From contig CM067446.1 in NCBI GenBank assembly GCA_034508935.3, positions 56,235,134 through 56,299,133 on the forward strand: DNA of 64,000 nt. The letters run 5' to 3'. Positions within the stretch are counted from its first letter, which is position 1; each line of letters opens with the position of its first letter. A model generated the notes under the pieces. It was not told the DNA's origin. It did not search any database and saw only the letters and a program-made list of their open reading frames with translations. Both the position numbers and the translations under genes were made by a program. Of this stretch, positions 45,105 to 58,139 are shown piece after piece. The stretch is from Berghia stephanieae. Lineage: Eukaryota; Mollusca; Gastropoda; Nudibranchia; Aeolidiidae.

Positions 45105-45290
45105 TTAAAATTTGCATTGTCTTCCTGTTTTACTGACGCTGAAATGACATAAAGTGTTGTACCCGTCGTAAAATTCATAAAAAAAAAATCATAGGTGGCA
45201 TTCTGACATTTTCACGGAATTAGACGAATCGGTTTTCAATTATATGACATAAACGTGTCGCAAGTGACGTAAAATCTTTTGGACAGACCC
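45105..45290 (+). mobile_element. Two family C 3' tail fragments
   Basis: TTACTGACGCTGAAATGAC...CCCGTCGTAAAATTC (45130-45180) and ATATGACATAAACGTGTCGC...GTGACGTAAAATC (45238-45276). Each keeps only the end of the element. Confidence 0.6.
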
Positions 45291-45375
45291 TGACTGGAGT
45301 TATTTTATTTGAAAAGAGCAGTCAGATGTGAGCGTTTTTCTGTGAGAGTGAGCGTGTAATTTTAGTCCCCTTTAA

Positions 45376-45655
45376 TCATCCATCGTGGCTTGTACTCTTG
45401 AACACAATGCCGGTCAGCTGTCTACTTATGTCCCAGAAACCGTAACTGCCTCTTTCTGATGGTATCTTCAACATTCTTCCCTTTCTCACTTTCGCCAACA
45501 CTTCCTCGTTCGTATACTTATCTGTCCATGATAACATCAACATTCTTCTATACTTCCACATACAAATGCCTCTAACCTAGTACATTCTTTGTCAAGCGTC
45601 CACTTTCACAACCATATAAAAGGGTAGATTTAGATAACATAATATCTTCAACTTT
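45376..45655 (-). pseudogene. LINE reverse-transcriptase fragment
   Basis: Reverse strand: STLLYGCESGRLTKNVL, then in another frame MWKYRRMLMLSWTDKYTNEE and VLAKVRKGRMLK, then LGHK-like words. This is the end of a non-LTR retrotransposon polymerase (pattern YGCExW..., EMWxYRRMLRISWTDxxTNEEVL). At least two frame changes and a stop; a short dead copy of a Jockey/RTE-type LINE. The clade is not resolved. Confidence 0.75.
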
Positions 45656-45901
45656 AGTCCCCTAAGTATCATTTTTTTAAAAATAGTGTGTAATTGAAAT
45701 CAGAATGTCTCTATTATAGGAGGATTCCTACCGGCGTTTGAACTGAGCACATGGTTAGATTGCTGATGAGTGACAGATAAGCTTTGTCTTGAGTTTTCTT
45801 TGGTGCCTATGCCTATGACATAAAAGTACAGATTGCATGCACTGGACTATGTGTGTTTGCAATGTGCTATGTACCTACCATCTTTTCTTCTTCTCTATCT
45901 A

Positions 45902-45961
<60 letters not shown>

Positions 45962-46652
45962 TTATTATATATGTAAGCGGCGCGCTAGAACTTCTAACCG
46001 TGAATCTTCGCTGTATTTCAAAACGGTTATTTCCCTTGTATCAGAATTCATCACGTGACAGCGATTTTTCTTCTGTTTCCTCATTTTCTTTCGGAACTGT
46101 TGATCGTTTGATATGATGTAGCGATATGAATGTACAGAGGTATTATGGAACGGTTAACAATGGATTTGATATTTCGTAAAAGTCACCATGAAAGGACCCA
46201 AAACAATAATATGTTGACCTGGCCAGACTAGGTCACACATCTTAATAAATGGCACGCAAGAGCCAAAAATAGATAGGCTGCATTTTTCGGGCAACCCCTT
46301 TGAGTTAACACATCAGTATCGTGTGCAAAGATTGAAAATAAACAGAGAAGGTAGCCCGTCTCGTGTTTCTCGTCGTTCCGCGAAGCTTCCGACAGGGCAG
46401 CACACAGTGGCACATTAGCACACAATCTACAATACCTACACTCTCTACTATACAAACACACCTTCTCCTCTTCATGTTGATTGTGAGTGTTGAATGCTGA
46501 GTGACTGGCGAATGAGTCAGGTCATCAAATTCTTTTCTCAGATTTAACGGATATCCCAATCTGTCTTCAAATAGCATATACGCTACAATAATACTAAAGA
46601 CACTTTTTGTATTATACATAACGTCTGTGATTATATTGTGTATTATTTCAAA
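45656..46652. other. Region upstream of the PDZ gene
   Basis: ATT microsatellite at 45901-45963. From about 46000 the DNA is less repetitive and probably contains the promoter and 5' UTR of the PDZ gene. Reverse open frames here (46228-46619) show no known motif. Confidence 0.4.
45901..45963. repeat. ATT microsatellite
   Basis: About 20 perfect ATT units. Confidence 0.95.
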
Positions 46653-46781
46653 ATGAGCAACGTGGAATTCAAACCAGGTGAAAAACTACAGATTCATTTG
46701 ATGCGACCGGGCCAGAACACACCTTGGGGGTTCCGACTTCAAGGAGGAATTGACTTTAGTACACCACTCTCAATCCAGACG
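46653..46781 (+). CDS. PDZ gene of PDLIM/Zasp type, coding exon 1
   Basis: ATG at 46653 encodes MSNVEFKPGEKLQIHLMRPG then QNTPWGFRLQGGIDFSTPL and SIQT. PWGFRLQGG is the carboxylate-binding loop of the ALP/Enigma/Zasp PDZ domain; compare PWGFRLQGGTDFAQPL in insect Zasp. These proteins sit at actin-anchoring structures (Z-discs, stress fibres) and bind alpha-actinin. Donor GTAAGT at 46782 in phase 0; the next exon is 16.3 kb away and also phase 0. The paralogue cannot be named because downstream LIM or ZM regions are outside the window. Confidence 0.92.
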
Positions 46782-46886
46782 GTAAGTGCGAATCGTTACT
46801 TACAACCTTGAAACCAGGGAATCAAACTGATTGCATTTAAAATTCGATAATTAAAAGTAAAGTACTAATTAAATCTCATCAATGGG

Positions 46887-47003
<117 letters not shown>

Positions 47004-47099
47004 ACGTGAAACTGTGCGCTTATGGTTTGACAACTCTATGTGTGTATGACGCATTTTATATATAATTTTATTGAAGACCTGAAAAGCATGTAGGACAGT

Positions 47100-47200
47100 A
47101 CCAGGCAGAGCAAAGGGAAGAGGACGAAGACATACTTTGATAATTTAGGAGGTAATCAGGAGGTCTGAGGTTCGATCCCCAGTCAAGGCAGCTGATTTTT
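47100..47200 (+). mobile_element. Possible tRNA-like SINE relic
   Basis: GAGGTTCGATCCCCAGTC (47168-47185) is a good pol III B box. An A box and a repeated body are not evident and no second copy is seen, so this is tentative. Confidence 0.25.
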
Positions 47201-47909
47201 TGGGATTGTTTTTCTTTTATTTTTTTCTGCTTTGTCTGGCACTGTTTAATACATACTCTTTCAGATTTTTGTCTTACACCAGTGCCTGTTCCCTAATTTG
47301 TCACTAAATTTTATTGGCATTTCTGTGTTTTCGTGTTGATGAATGCGCACAAACGAAATATTTATTTTTACCGCCCTCCCCTAAACAGAAAATAGAGGGC
47401 CTGATCTGTTTTCCCCTCTGCCCCTTCTCCCATATTACTTGTCCTAATAATTACAACACCCCACCAGCGCTTTATCATTGGTTAAACGAGACATATGAAG
47501 CATAGTCCAAGAAATACTGGAAAAGACTAACAACGCGATAAATTTAAATAGATAAATGGAACGTTCCTCAAATCTTACTTAATTCATCCAATAGCGCTCG
47601 GATTTCAAATTGGTGTCAAATTTTCAGTATCAACTATACTGTGCTTAAAATGGCCGCTACTTTTTTTTTTCTTTGGGCAAGATTACTTATTAATAATATT
47701 TTTACCCTATTGGCAGGCTCACTTTCTTTCATACCAGAGTCCAGTGCGTTGTTATAAGTAACGTGCCTTAGCCAAGATCCAAGGACACCATCCTACCAAA
47801 TTGAGCCTCTTACTATTTCTAACAACAGCCTCTGTGCAAAACAATGGTTCCACTCACGTTCATTCATTCACCCCTCTCCCCCTCCATTCTCAAATTTTCT
47901 AAACACCCC

Positions 47910-47934
47910 CCCCCCCTTTCTCTCTCTCTCTCTC

Positions 47935-47985
<51 letters not shown>

Positions 47986-48117
47986 CTTCCCTTCTGTCAT
48001 GCTATCTCACTCCTATTCCGACTTCCTTTCTATACTCATCTTTATGTCTCCCTCTGTGTGTATGTTCGTGTGCGTATGTTTGCACGTGCATGTTTGTATA
48101 CCCTCATATCTCTCTCA

Positions 48118-48186
<69 letters not shown>

Positions 48187-48205
48187 CACACACACACACA
48201 CACAA
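47910..48205. repeat. CT, CTAT and CA microsatellites
   Basis: CT arrays at 47919-47967 and 48112-48183, CTAT units near 47970-47985, and CA at 48185-48203. Ser/Leu-rich frames here are artefacts. Confidence 0.95.
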
Positions 48206-48784
48206 CGTAACCAACCAATCGACTTTATAGATGTCGCTGAACCAACTCCATTCCTCCTTTCTCAAGCTTATGTTTTTTTAGCCCTTTCCCTCTCCCCCGC
48301 TCATCGACATTTTTGTAACGTAAACATTATGTAATGTGTAACATCGGTGCATGGTGAAAGTTCGCCGGAAAAATCCGGCATGGCCGATTTTTATTTTGAA
48401 AAAGAGGTCTCGCCGTTTTTTTTTTTTTGTCTGGCCGGAATTCGAAAATGAAAAAAACCGGCAACTGTATAATAATATAATTAACTGCACTTCTGTTTTT
48501 TCCTCTTATTGGTAGTTGCAGGATTTTTTTTTCTGAGCACCTGCCTTTGCAGGATTAATATCATTGAGTAACTTTCACCATGATCGGGTGTCATATTGCA
48601 CATATTACTCATCCATTGTGAAGACCTAGTTAAAGTCACACCTTTCTAATAATACTGCTCAGAGGAAGAGATAAAAGAAAAGGCAAAACAGATTAGAGTG
48701 CCTAGTTTGTGGCTTTCCAACTTTTTATGGGCGGCTTAATATTCAAATTACACAAAACACTGTCATAATATTAAACATTTTTTA

Positions 48785-48801
48785 TTATATATATATATAT
48801 A

Positions 48802-48872
<71 letters not shown>

Positions 48873-48876
48873 TAAT

Positions 48877-48923
<47 letters not shown>

Positions 48924-48955
48924 TATATATATGTTTGTGTGTGTGTGTGTGTGTA
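48785..48955. repeat. TA then TG microsatellite
   Basis: About 150 bases of TA units with a few AA slips, then about 10 TG units. Confidence 0.95.
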
Positions 48956-50129
48956 GTCTGAACTACTCCTCGTCTTCATTAAAACATCATTCTCGTTATT
49001 ATGACCATCACATCATCATCGTCATCATCATCATCATCATCTTAGTCGTCATTTTTTGTCCTATCACGTTAAGCACAGCATCACAAAGTTCCATTTCCAT
49101 CATCGTCATTCCATTTTCATGGTTCATTCAATTCGATTCGGGGCCTTTCGCACTAACAACCTACATATTATTTATCATTTAAACATTTGGTCAGAAAACG
49201 TTCACTTCAAATATCGGTTGGTTAAAATGAAACCCAATTTTTTTTTTCACTGACTTTCCGGGAGAAACGATTATAGTAAAGTGTTTAGTCCACGAAACCC
49301 TGTGATACAAAATATACAAATTATTTCTTGCTTACTCCTTGAAATATAACAGGCGAAAACATAAGTACATGTCTCGTGTCAGCGACCTCTCCCCTTATAT
49401 TTGTATCACGATGTAACCGTGCTGGTGTCAACTTGACCTGATTTGATTTTTAAAAAAATAAATACACAATAAATTCAGTTTCAGAATAAGTACAAGACCC
49501 TTGGAACAGGAGTTTATCTCAGTTTTTGTATCGTTAAACCGACCGTAATGATTGCTTTTTACCTTTGGAATCGTGTCAACCCAGGGTCGGATAATTAAGT
49601 CAGTGTGCCACTTTCAAATCTCATGTACGTTTAATGCTATTTAGTAAAAATAGCAAGATAGAAGTTTATTTTTTTATATAGTTTTTTTTTTTTATTGCAG
49701 TTTGTTGAGTACGGTTTACTTGAAGATCAAACTTGGCAGTTATCATCATTAGTTCATAGCATTTGTTTATGTGTCAAAGTCATAATGATGCTGGGCCTTA
49801 CAACCTTCCCGATCTTGAGCGATGTTCACAACTGGGCACGATGCTCGGTGTTGTTCAATAAATTAAATTTTATGCATCGCTGCAGAGTTTCAAAGTTTGC
49901 GATAAGGAACTAAAAAATGGAAGGTACTTATGCGATGGTGATGATAGCACACACACAACCTGTTACCTACATGCATTACAATCGGGTAAACACACTTGTA
50001 TGCTGGCATTCGTATTTTAAACTTGACTTTATCCCAGGCATGCTGATGCATGTGTCTGAGCAAGTTATAGGCCTATTGTGAATATCGACAACAGCTTCTA
50101 ATGGTGTCACACTACTATGTTATGATGAT

Positions 50130-50407
50130 CCGTGACGCAAACTCATCGCCGCAGTCGTATACGGTCGCGAACCCGCCCGGAAGCTTCGTCACAGCGCAAT
50201 GTTCAACTCGATGCTCTGCGGTTTCGAGCTCTTGACCACAACGGTTCTCGACATAAGTCGATTCGCTGCCACCATTGCTGCCACCCAATGACTCCTCTTG
50301 CTCGTGGAGAAGCCTGGCAACTTCTCCCCCAGTTTCGAGGAGTCAATGTCACCGTCCCTCAAGGGATTAAATTCGTCCAAACCGACTTCCATCTAGTGCG
50401 GGTCGCA
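50130..50407. other. GC-rich island open on both strands
   Basis: A 280-base stretch with many CpG, unlike its surroundings. On the minus strand a frame starts MEVGLDEFNPLRDGDID and is open for 67 codons (50189-50392); on the plus strand a 97-codon frame covers it. Neither is recognised. It abuts a SINE A and could be a captured or transferred fragment, or an exon of an unseen gene. Confidence 0.25.
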
Positions 50408-50414
50408 GAAAATA

Positions 50415-50634
50415 AACAAAAATAAAATAAAATTCCCTTTGTTCATCTCATAGGGGAAATTCGTCTTTTGGGAAGACTGGACTAACCCAGGCGTCAGCAG
50501 CAGTGCAGCGCCGCAAATTGAGGTAGGGCGAGGTGACTTGCTCAAGGCCACACAGTGCAGCGGCGGGTGATCGAACTCGGTACCTTTCGGGTACGAAGCA
50601 AAGACCATACCGCTGAGCCACGCTGCTCCTCAAC
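50415..50634 (-). mobile_element. tRNA-derived SINE A (CORE-like), copy 1
   Basis: Reverse orientation. Head (complement) AGCAGCGTGGCTCAGCGG and B box GAGTTCGATCACC. Middle GTGTGGCCTTGAGCAAGTCA, resembling the CORE domain of MIR-like SINEs. Tail with GGGGAAATTCGTC-type words and a short ATTTT repeat. The second copy is at 57130-57350. Confidence 0.85.
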
Positions 50635-51744
50635 TATTGTAATATACATATAGATTTATAATAGTTGAGCATACGACCCATGTCTATGCAGCTCTGTCCG
50701 AAGTCAGGGAAGTACCTACAAGGGTTGCCGTGACTTATTTCGGCTCTACACAGAGGGGTATCGTTCGAGAGGGGTATCCCCCATTCCCTCTCTTTTTGAT
50801 TATTGAATATCGGCATCGCCTTGTCCACAAAATTGTGCCAAAAGGGAAATAATTTTCAGACTGAGGGCCTGTCTTGCCAACTCGGGCTTTTTGTGTGGAA
50901 TGATACTGCTGTTCACTGACAGAACATTTTACCTTTTTGGTCGGAACAGTTTTTCTTCAAATATCGATCAATTTAAATGACCGAGTCCCAAATTTGCCAA
51001 AAAGCTACAACTTTAGACCCCATTGAAGGCTCTGGTTTGAAACTTTTTGACCAGTCGAGGGTTTCTTTAGCCTCTTGATTTTTGATGAAAATGTTTACTG
51101 GTCAAGATGAAAACAAAATATAGTATTTCGCCAGTGTACAGCATAGTACTTCCGTATGACCCTGAGAGCCATAAGGGTCATAGAAAAAAAATAGAGTCTG
51201 AGTTAATCTCAACCATACACAGTTAAAATTACTCGCTACCCTTTGGATAGTCAATCGAAAAGTACTTTTGGGCAGATCTTCTATCAGACCCAAATACCTA
51301 ATCATTGATGGCTAGAATAAAACAGCCAGGAGGCAGCGGAACAAGAATAAAAGAAGCACCAGAAAACGTGAACAAAAACAAAATGTTGTCTCAACTTGAG
51401 ATCTAACTTTTTACATTAAAAAAAATTGTTTGCCTGTGAACAAGTGCTTTAACCATTAGCTACCGTGATCCCCTTTTGGTAATGTGAGCGATGAAAACTT
51501 ATCGACTATCCACCTATTGATCTGATCGACGATTATTGCGTTGTCGGAGTGGCAGCTCTGTTTTGTTTACATTTAATTTTAACTGTACAAGACAGCCTTG
51601 ATTCAATGGTTGAACGTGTCAATGACACCAGTGAACAGTGAGGTGGAAGAATGTGTGCTTTAGGCCAGGGCAGGGCTCTTTCGTATTCGATTGTGTGTCA
51701 ATAGCTCAAAATCAACCTGCATTAAATGATACTCAGTAACATTG

Positions 51745-51752
51745 GCATAACA

Positions 51753-51816
<64 letters not shown>

Positions 51817-51843
51817 TAATAATAATAATAATAATATATACTA

Positions 51844-51913
<70 letters not shown>

Positions 51914-51917
51914 TAAT

Positions 51918-51988
<71 letters not shown>

Positions 51989-52459
51989 TATAATAGATAT
52001 ATATATATATAGTAGTAGTAATAATAAGTATATATATATATAGTATATAGATATATAGTATATATATATGAGAGATGATAGTAGTAGTATAGTAGTATAA
52101 TAGTATAGATAATATATATATATATATAAGTATATATGATATATAGATATATATAATAATAAGTGTAGAGTATGTAGTTAGTAGTAGTGTAGTAGTATAT
52201 AGTATATAGATAATATAATAATAAGTAATATATAGTATATATATAATAGTAGTATAGATAGTATGATAGTAGTAGTAGTAGTAGTAGTAAGTAATATAAT
52301 ATATATATATAATAGTAATATATAAGTATATTTAATAATATATATATATAATATAATATATATAATAATATAATATATATATAATAATAGTAATAATATA
52401 TTAAGTTAATTATATATTATATAATTATATATATAATATAATATTATTATTAATTATTA

Positions 52460-52499
<40 letters not shown>

Positions 52500-52545
52500 T
52501 ATTATTTATTATTATTATTATTATTATTTATTATAAAGAAATATA
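51745..52545. repeat. Large AAT...ATT array with scrambled centre
   Basis: AAT units run from 51755 to about 51990. Then about 400 bases mix TATATA, TAGTAG, TAATAA and AGTATA words without a unit, then ATT units to 52530. The two arms are complementary, so the strand could fold back. The centre looks like a poorly resolved consensus. Confidence 0.85.
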
Positions 52546-53026
52546 ATTATTAATTATAATTATTTAATAAGCACATGCTTATTGAGATTAAGACATCTGA
52601 TTATTTTTTATTGTCGGACGTTGACACAATAAATGACACCACCGATATCGAGATAAACTTGGGACTACGCGGACATTCCAAAGCTATTTCTCTCTTAGAA
52701 AATCAGCAACAGTAAATAGCAGTAGTCTACGTTGTGATTGTTGGACTGCATCGTGCGATCATGATTTAGTTGTCGTTTTTAGACAGAAGAAATCAGCGCT
52801 GTTATAGACTGAGGGTAGGATGGCCGCATGAAACACGCTTTCTTCGGGTTATCTCTTGTCAAAGCTACTACATATTATGAAGTAAAGCAAGAAGTTTGGA
52901 TAATAACCCAAAGACTGGATGAATCAGTCAGCCTTGGTCGTCCCACATGACTCACAATTTCACGGTTGATTTACACCATGGAAGGCGATGACGTCAAAGA
53001 GTTTCTTCATTCTTTTGTCCTATAGT

Positions 53027-53055
53027 GATGAATTATGATGATGATGATAATAATG

Positions 53056-53143
<88 letters not shown>

Positions 53144-53149
53144 TAACGC

Positions 53150-53215
<66 letters not shown>

Positions 53216-53330
53216 TGATAACGCTAATAATAATAATGATAACGCTAATAATAATGCTAATAATAAGAATACTTATGATGATGATGATGATGATGATAAT
53301 AATAATAATAGTAATATTGGTGATGATATG
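53027..53330. repeat. GAT/AAT microsatellite
   Basis: Long AAT arrays punctuated by GATAACGCT units. The Asn- and Ile-rich frames across it are artefacts, not a gene. Confidence 0.95.
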
Positions 53331-54858
53331 GTTATTATCATGTCGTCGTCATCGTTTATGACCCATTAAGGTAGTGATTTATTTAATGTTTCCTTGTAAA
53401 GCGTTTAGTACTTGACAGTTAATATTTTGGAATCAAAAATAAAATTTAAAAAATTATTTATATATTTATTTTTGTTGTTGTTGTTAAAACCTTGAGGGTC
53501 ATCTTAATGAAATTAAATTTGAAGCAAGATGTCTTGGCCATAATGAGAAAGCGTTTTGTCGTGAGGCAAGGCAGCACAGTATGTTGCATGTCTCTGGTCT
53601 TGAGAGATAAGAGAACTCGGCGTCGTTTGCATTAATCCACAATAAGAACACACCGCTTGTGTATGTATTTTGGTTGGTTCAGCGTGGCACCAGATTAATT
53701 TTGGGTGGATGCACCAGAAAAACGCCTATTCATCCGGACATTGGAATTGTCCAACTGCAACAAAAAAAAAATAAAAAATGTTTGGACTGCTATAGGATAT
53801 TATAAGATCAGGAAAGCGTCATAACAAATGCTTTAGTGCGAGATAATTTGATTAGAACATATTCGATTTAGGATACACATAATAAACAGTCTCATAAACA
53901 TACAGTCATCATTTTAATAAACTACCGACCTGGTGATTGAAATTAAAGCAGGAGTTAACATATTTCCCGATTCCGAGGGAAACTGCAATTTGCAACCTAA
54001 CAATGAAATTTGGTTAATCCAAATAGAACATCAAAATTTCCAACACAATTCTTATTCAGCCAACAACAAATTGTTCGAGAATTAAAATTTTCGATATTGC
54101 TGTTGTTATTGTTGTTGTTGTGTGTGTGTGTTTTTTTTTTGTTTTTTGTTTGTTTGTTTGTTTGGTTTTTTTTTTTTGTGTTTTTTTTTTGGTGTGATTG
54201 ATATTGTTGTTCCCCATGCCGGTCCATCACTCCGGGGGTTATTTTTTATCACATGTTTTTGATTGTTTTATTTCTATACAATTGTTTTTGTTGTTGTCAC
54301 TGATGTTGCTATATTTGTTTATGTTTTATGTTTTTGATGCTGCTATTGTTGTATAATCCAAAAATCCTTCAGGAAGAAGGGATAAGATCAGATTCGGCAG
54401 GACGGAGTGGGTGGCCGGTGGGGAAGGAAGTAAATAGACAGAAGGCCGTGCATAAAATTAGTTCCCCACACTCCTTTGCTCGAAACATCGGAAAAGAAAA
54501 CAAATATAAGAAAGAACGCATTCAAGTTTGCCCTGAAACTCGTTTCAATATCTCGATTAAACTGACTTCATTCAAAACTCCTGGATCCGATCGTATTGGG
54601 ATGAGTTTTATAACCAAAATTTTAAATACATGTTTTTTTTTGTTTGTTTGTTTTGTTTTTTTTTTTTTTTGTTTTTGTTTTTTTTTTTTTTTTTTGTTTA
54701 GAGTACGACAGAGCATACCCTATGGTCCGTGTCAGTAATGCCACGGATATTTTCAGGTTCAGGGCTTTAGATAGGTCTAATTCTATCTAGCTAACAGGCT
54801 ATCAATAAACCAATGTCCAATTTTGAAGCAGCTGTTCGTGTCAACAAGGAAAGGAACT

Positions 54859-55385
54859 CTGGGTGGGGATCCTGACCTCCCATAGCGGGCAGGGAGGTAC
54901 ATACTGTGTCTTCTATCCCCTTATATCTGTTTTCCAACATGCTTTCTGTCTTTGTCTTGGAATGAGATTACTTGGTTTTGTCCTGGCTCTGGCCGGAGTC
55001 CTAGCTGGGAGGGAAACAGTCAAATGCATAGTTATTGTTTTGGGAGATGATATTTTTTCCTTGTAAATCATCTCTCTGTTATGTATTATTATTTTTATTT
55101 TGAATGTATAATGTAAGCATTTGAGTGTATTCCTCTTTGTTGGATTTTGTGCTTGTGTCTGGATGAGACTTGTAGGTGATTTCAAACTAAGTACATTGGT
55201 GGTATGCTCTTGGAATCTACATCTGATCCCTATTTGTTCTCAGATACCCTTTGTCTTACTTTTTCTTGGGTACTTTAATTGTAATTCTAGAACTTTTTAC
55301 TATCCCATTTTCTTCCTTTTTACTGGCGCTAATATAACCTAAATGTGTTGCAAGCGCCGTAAAACCCTTAAAAACAAACAAAACA
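54859..55385 (+). mobile_element. Family C retroposon, full length (527 bases)
   Basis: CTGGGTGGGGATCCTGACC to AAACA repeats, with a perfect 16-base target duplication AACAAGGAAAGGAACT at 54843-54858 and 55386-55401. The 3' hairpin GGCGCT (55325-55330) pairs with AGCGCC (55353-55358). One of the youngest-looking copies. Confidence 0.95.
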
Positions 55386-55444
55386 AACAAGGAAAGGAAC
55401 TAGACCCCATTAGATAAAACTAACCAAACAAAACTTGAACTTGT

Positions 55445-55447
55445 ATG

Positions 55448-55499
<52 letters not shown>

Positions 55500-55512
55500 A
55501 TATATATATACA
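55445..55512. repeat. TA microsatellite
   Basis: About 33 TA units with one slip. Confidence 0.95.
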
Positions 55513-55919
55513 TTAACAACGTCATTATCACATATTATCTCCGTCGTCTATAGTGCATCATTCATCCTGTTTTGTTGATAAAGGGGAAACCCGAAACGTC
55601 CTCATTATCTGTTTTCGTTGATTTAATCGAGGCTTACATTCAATTTCACATTGTTATTTATTCCATACAAAAAATAGGAAGGAAGTGTCTGTCAATATTA
55701 ACCGTATTTATTATTGTAAGTAATTTTCCACGATAGCCTTCCCCTATGCTTATTTTACCACAGGTTCCAAGACGGTACAAAATGGGGTGTAGATTAAACC
55801 TTGCTCTTGGTGTCCTTTACCTGCGAGTTACCCACCGACTTATCTAAGGTTATTTATTTACTGAATGCACCGATTATATTTATATTATGCTCTTTAATGC
55901 TTAGCATGTGTATCACAAA

Positions 55920-55984
55920 ACACACACACACAACACACACACACACACACACACAGATACATACTCTCTCCTCTCTCTCTCTCC

Positions 55985-56024
<40 letters not shown>

Positions 56025-56080
56025 CTCTCTCTTTCTCTCTCTCACACAGAGCGAGGGAGTCGGAAAGCGAGAAAGAGCGT

Positions 56081-56142
<62 letters not shown>

Positions 56143-56375
56143 CTCTCTCTCTCTCTCCCTTCTCTCTCTGTGTTTATGTGTGTGTGTGTGTGCGTGTGTG
56201 TGTGTGACTCTGTGTGTATGTGCTTGTGTGTGCATATGTGTGATTGCTGTATATTTTTAAAGTAGTAGGTCCGTGTCTTAATGTATATTTGTGAATGCTG
56301 GTGTGTGTATGTGTGTTTGTGTGTGTGTGTATGTATGTATGTGTGTATGTGTGTTTGTGGTTGCGTGTACTTGAT
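55920..56375. repeat. CA, CT and GT microsatellites
   Basis: CA (55920-55954), CT (55966-56045 and 56083-56168) and GT-rich (56170-56360). Ser- and Arg/Glu-rich frames are artefacts. Confidence 0.95.
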
Positions 56376-56824
56376 GGTAATTAGGTGCATGTACTTATCC
56401 AAATGTTTAGAGCCAGCTAAATAGTCTTCAAAAGTCGTGACGTCATCCCGCGCAGCAACGCATGGTAACGAACCGACTGGCTCTAAACAGTCGAGAAAAA
56501 TGGCGACACTAACTTTATTTCCATCTCCGCCCTTATGAAATACTTCTCCAATGAGCATAAAAGTGTCTCGCGAGGTGAAAATCATCATCAGTCAGGTCAT
56601 GTTTTGACTTTCACTTACTCAGATGGCATGATGTTCGCAAAGTTCAAGCCAGCACGAAGAATAAAGAGTATTCTGTGAAGGTTAGTCATTTCGTCTTCTG
56701 ACTCTCACTCTCAAAATCTCACATCCCCGTAAAACTACTGTTGGACAATAATCAGTTTACTTTGAGTTTAAGTTGATTTAGTATATCCAATGGAAAGATT
56801 TTACTGTTTACGTTCGATTTTAGT

Positions 56825-56917
<93 letters not shown>
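56825..56917. repeat. GA microsatellite
   Basis: About 46 GA units. Confidence 0.97.
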
Positions 56918-56920
<3 letters not shown>

Positions 56921-57129
56921 TTGAATCATTGTGTTTTTATCTTATGGACCACGGACTTTGAGTCTTTGACTTTGAGGTCTTGCTTCGCTAATTTTCGTTG
57001 CAATTGACTATAGTCTACGACATACTATTTAGTATCGTATTGTAACCTTTATTATAATACTCATATGAGTATGAGCATCACAATCACCAATCACGCTGGA
57101 CATTTTATTATACTTCATGTGGTAGGCAT

Positions 57130-57350
57130 AGGGGCAGCGTGGATCAGCGGTACGGTCTTTGCTTCGTACCCGAAAGGTACCGAGTTCGTTCACCCGCCGC
57201 TGCGCTGTGTGGCCTTGAGCAAGTCACCTCGCCCTAGCTCAATTTGCGGCGCTGCACCGCGGTTATTCCAGTCTTCCCTGGGAATAGACCCTAGAGACAA
57301 ATTTCCTCTATGGGATGAATAAAGGGAATTTTATTTATTTATTTAGACCA
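57130..57350 (+). mobile_element. tRNA-derived SINE A (CORE-like), copy 2
   Basis: GGGGCAGCGTGGATCAGCGG head, B box GAGTTCGTTCACC, middle GTGTGGCCTTGAGCAAGTCA, and a tail of GGGAATTTTATTTATTTATT. Inserted in the THAP/DDE transposon. Confidence 0.88.
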
Positions 57351-57554
57351 GTGTTAGTCACGGTAAACTAAACTTCCTATTGGGTTAAGGTGTAATGTAA
57401 ATGTTGCTGCTTGAAACTCGAAGAGATCAATAACATTGTGAAATTGAATGTGAACTTCAATTTAATATACGAAAACAGATAAAATGGAGGTTTCGGATTT
57501 CCCCTTCATCAACAAAGCAAGATGAATGAAAGAACCACTTAATTTTTTTTTAAT

Positions 57555-57846
57555 TGAGCTTTTATATAGCATAATATCGACTAAATGTGCTCAAAGTGCT
57601 TTACAAGAGGTCCCTGGCCAACAGCAACATTTAACATGTAAGACGGGACATGATGCCTGTTAGGCGATATTACAATTTTTTCGGACAGAGACAACGCTGA
57701 CAAGGGCCAGGTACTCATTTGACACCTGAGTACGGTGAGAGATTGTGAGTAAAGAGCCTTCTCCAAGGACTCAACTATGCGCCGAGCGAGGCCCAAACCC
57801 AGGACCTTCTGATCTAAAAGCGAGTGTCATACCACAAGACCACAAC
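57555..57846 (-). mobile_element. tRNA-derived SINE B, copy 4
   Basis: Reverse orientation, full length: TGAGCTTTTATATAGCATAA at the left, and the complement of the B box (GGCCCAAACCC) and head at the right. Inserted in the THAP/DDE transposon. Confidence 0.88.
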
Positions 57847-58139
57847 AGACGTTTTATTAGTTTGTTTGTTTTTTGTCTATTGAGCATGGTCGCAGCTCTA
57901 AATTTGAATCTTTTATTCTTTTACTTCCACAGATCTATCTTGATGATGCCTTGGGTTGATTCAGTCCAAAACTAATTTGTCATATTTTATTTAACAATGT
58001 TAATGACATTGAACATACATCGATACAACAATGCCATAATTTGTCATGTTTATCATGTAAAATCATGTATGGGTGACCTACAAAACCATTATTTTGAATG
58101 GTGATTTGATGATGATGAACAAAATATGTGTGTTGTACA

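Noticed and set aside
49695-49913. Frame following a good-looking TTTTATTGCAG acceptor in the PDZ intron
   Set aside because: No downstream donor fits, and the peptide does not continue the PDZ domain, which is completed exactly by 63074-63225.
53025-53369. 114-codon Asn-rich frame (and an Ile-rich frame in another phase)
   Set aside because: Pure AAT/GAT microsatellite; no start context, no splice sites and no non-repeat residues of note.
55801-56588. Long Ser/Leu- and Arg/Glu-rich frames on both strands
   Set aside because: CT/GA and CA/GT microsatellites. The reverse frame from 56588 starts with a protein-like part, but that part spans the inverted end of the THAP transposon.
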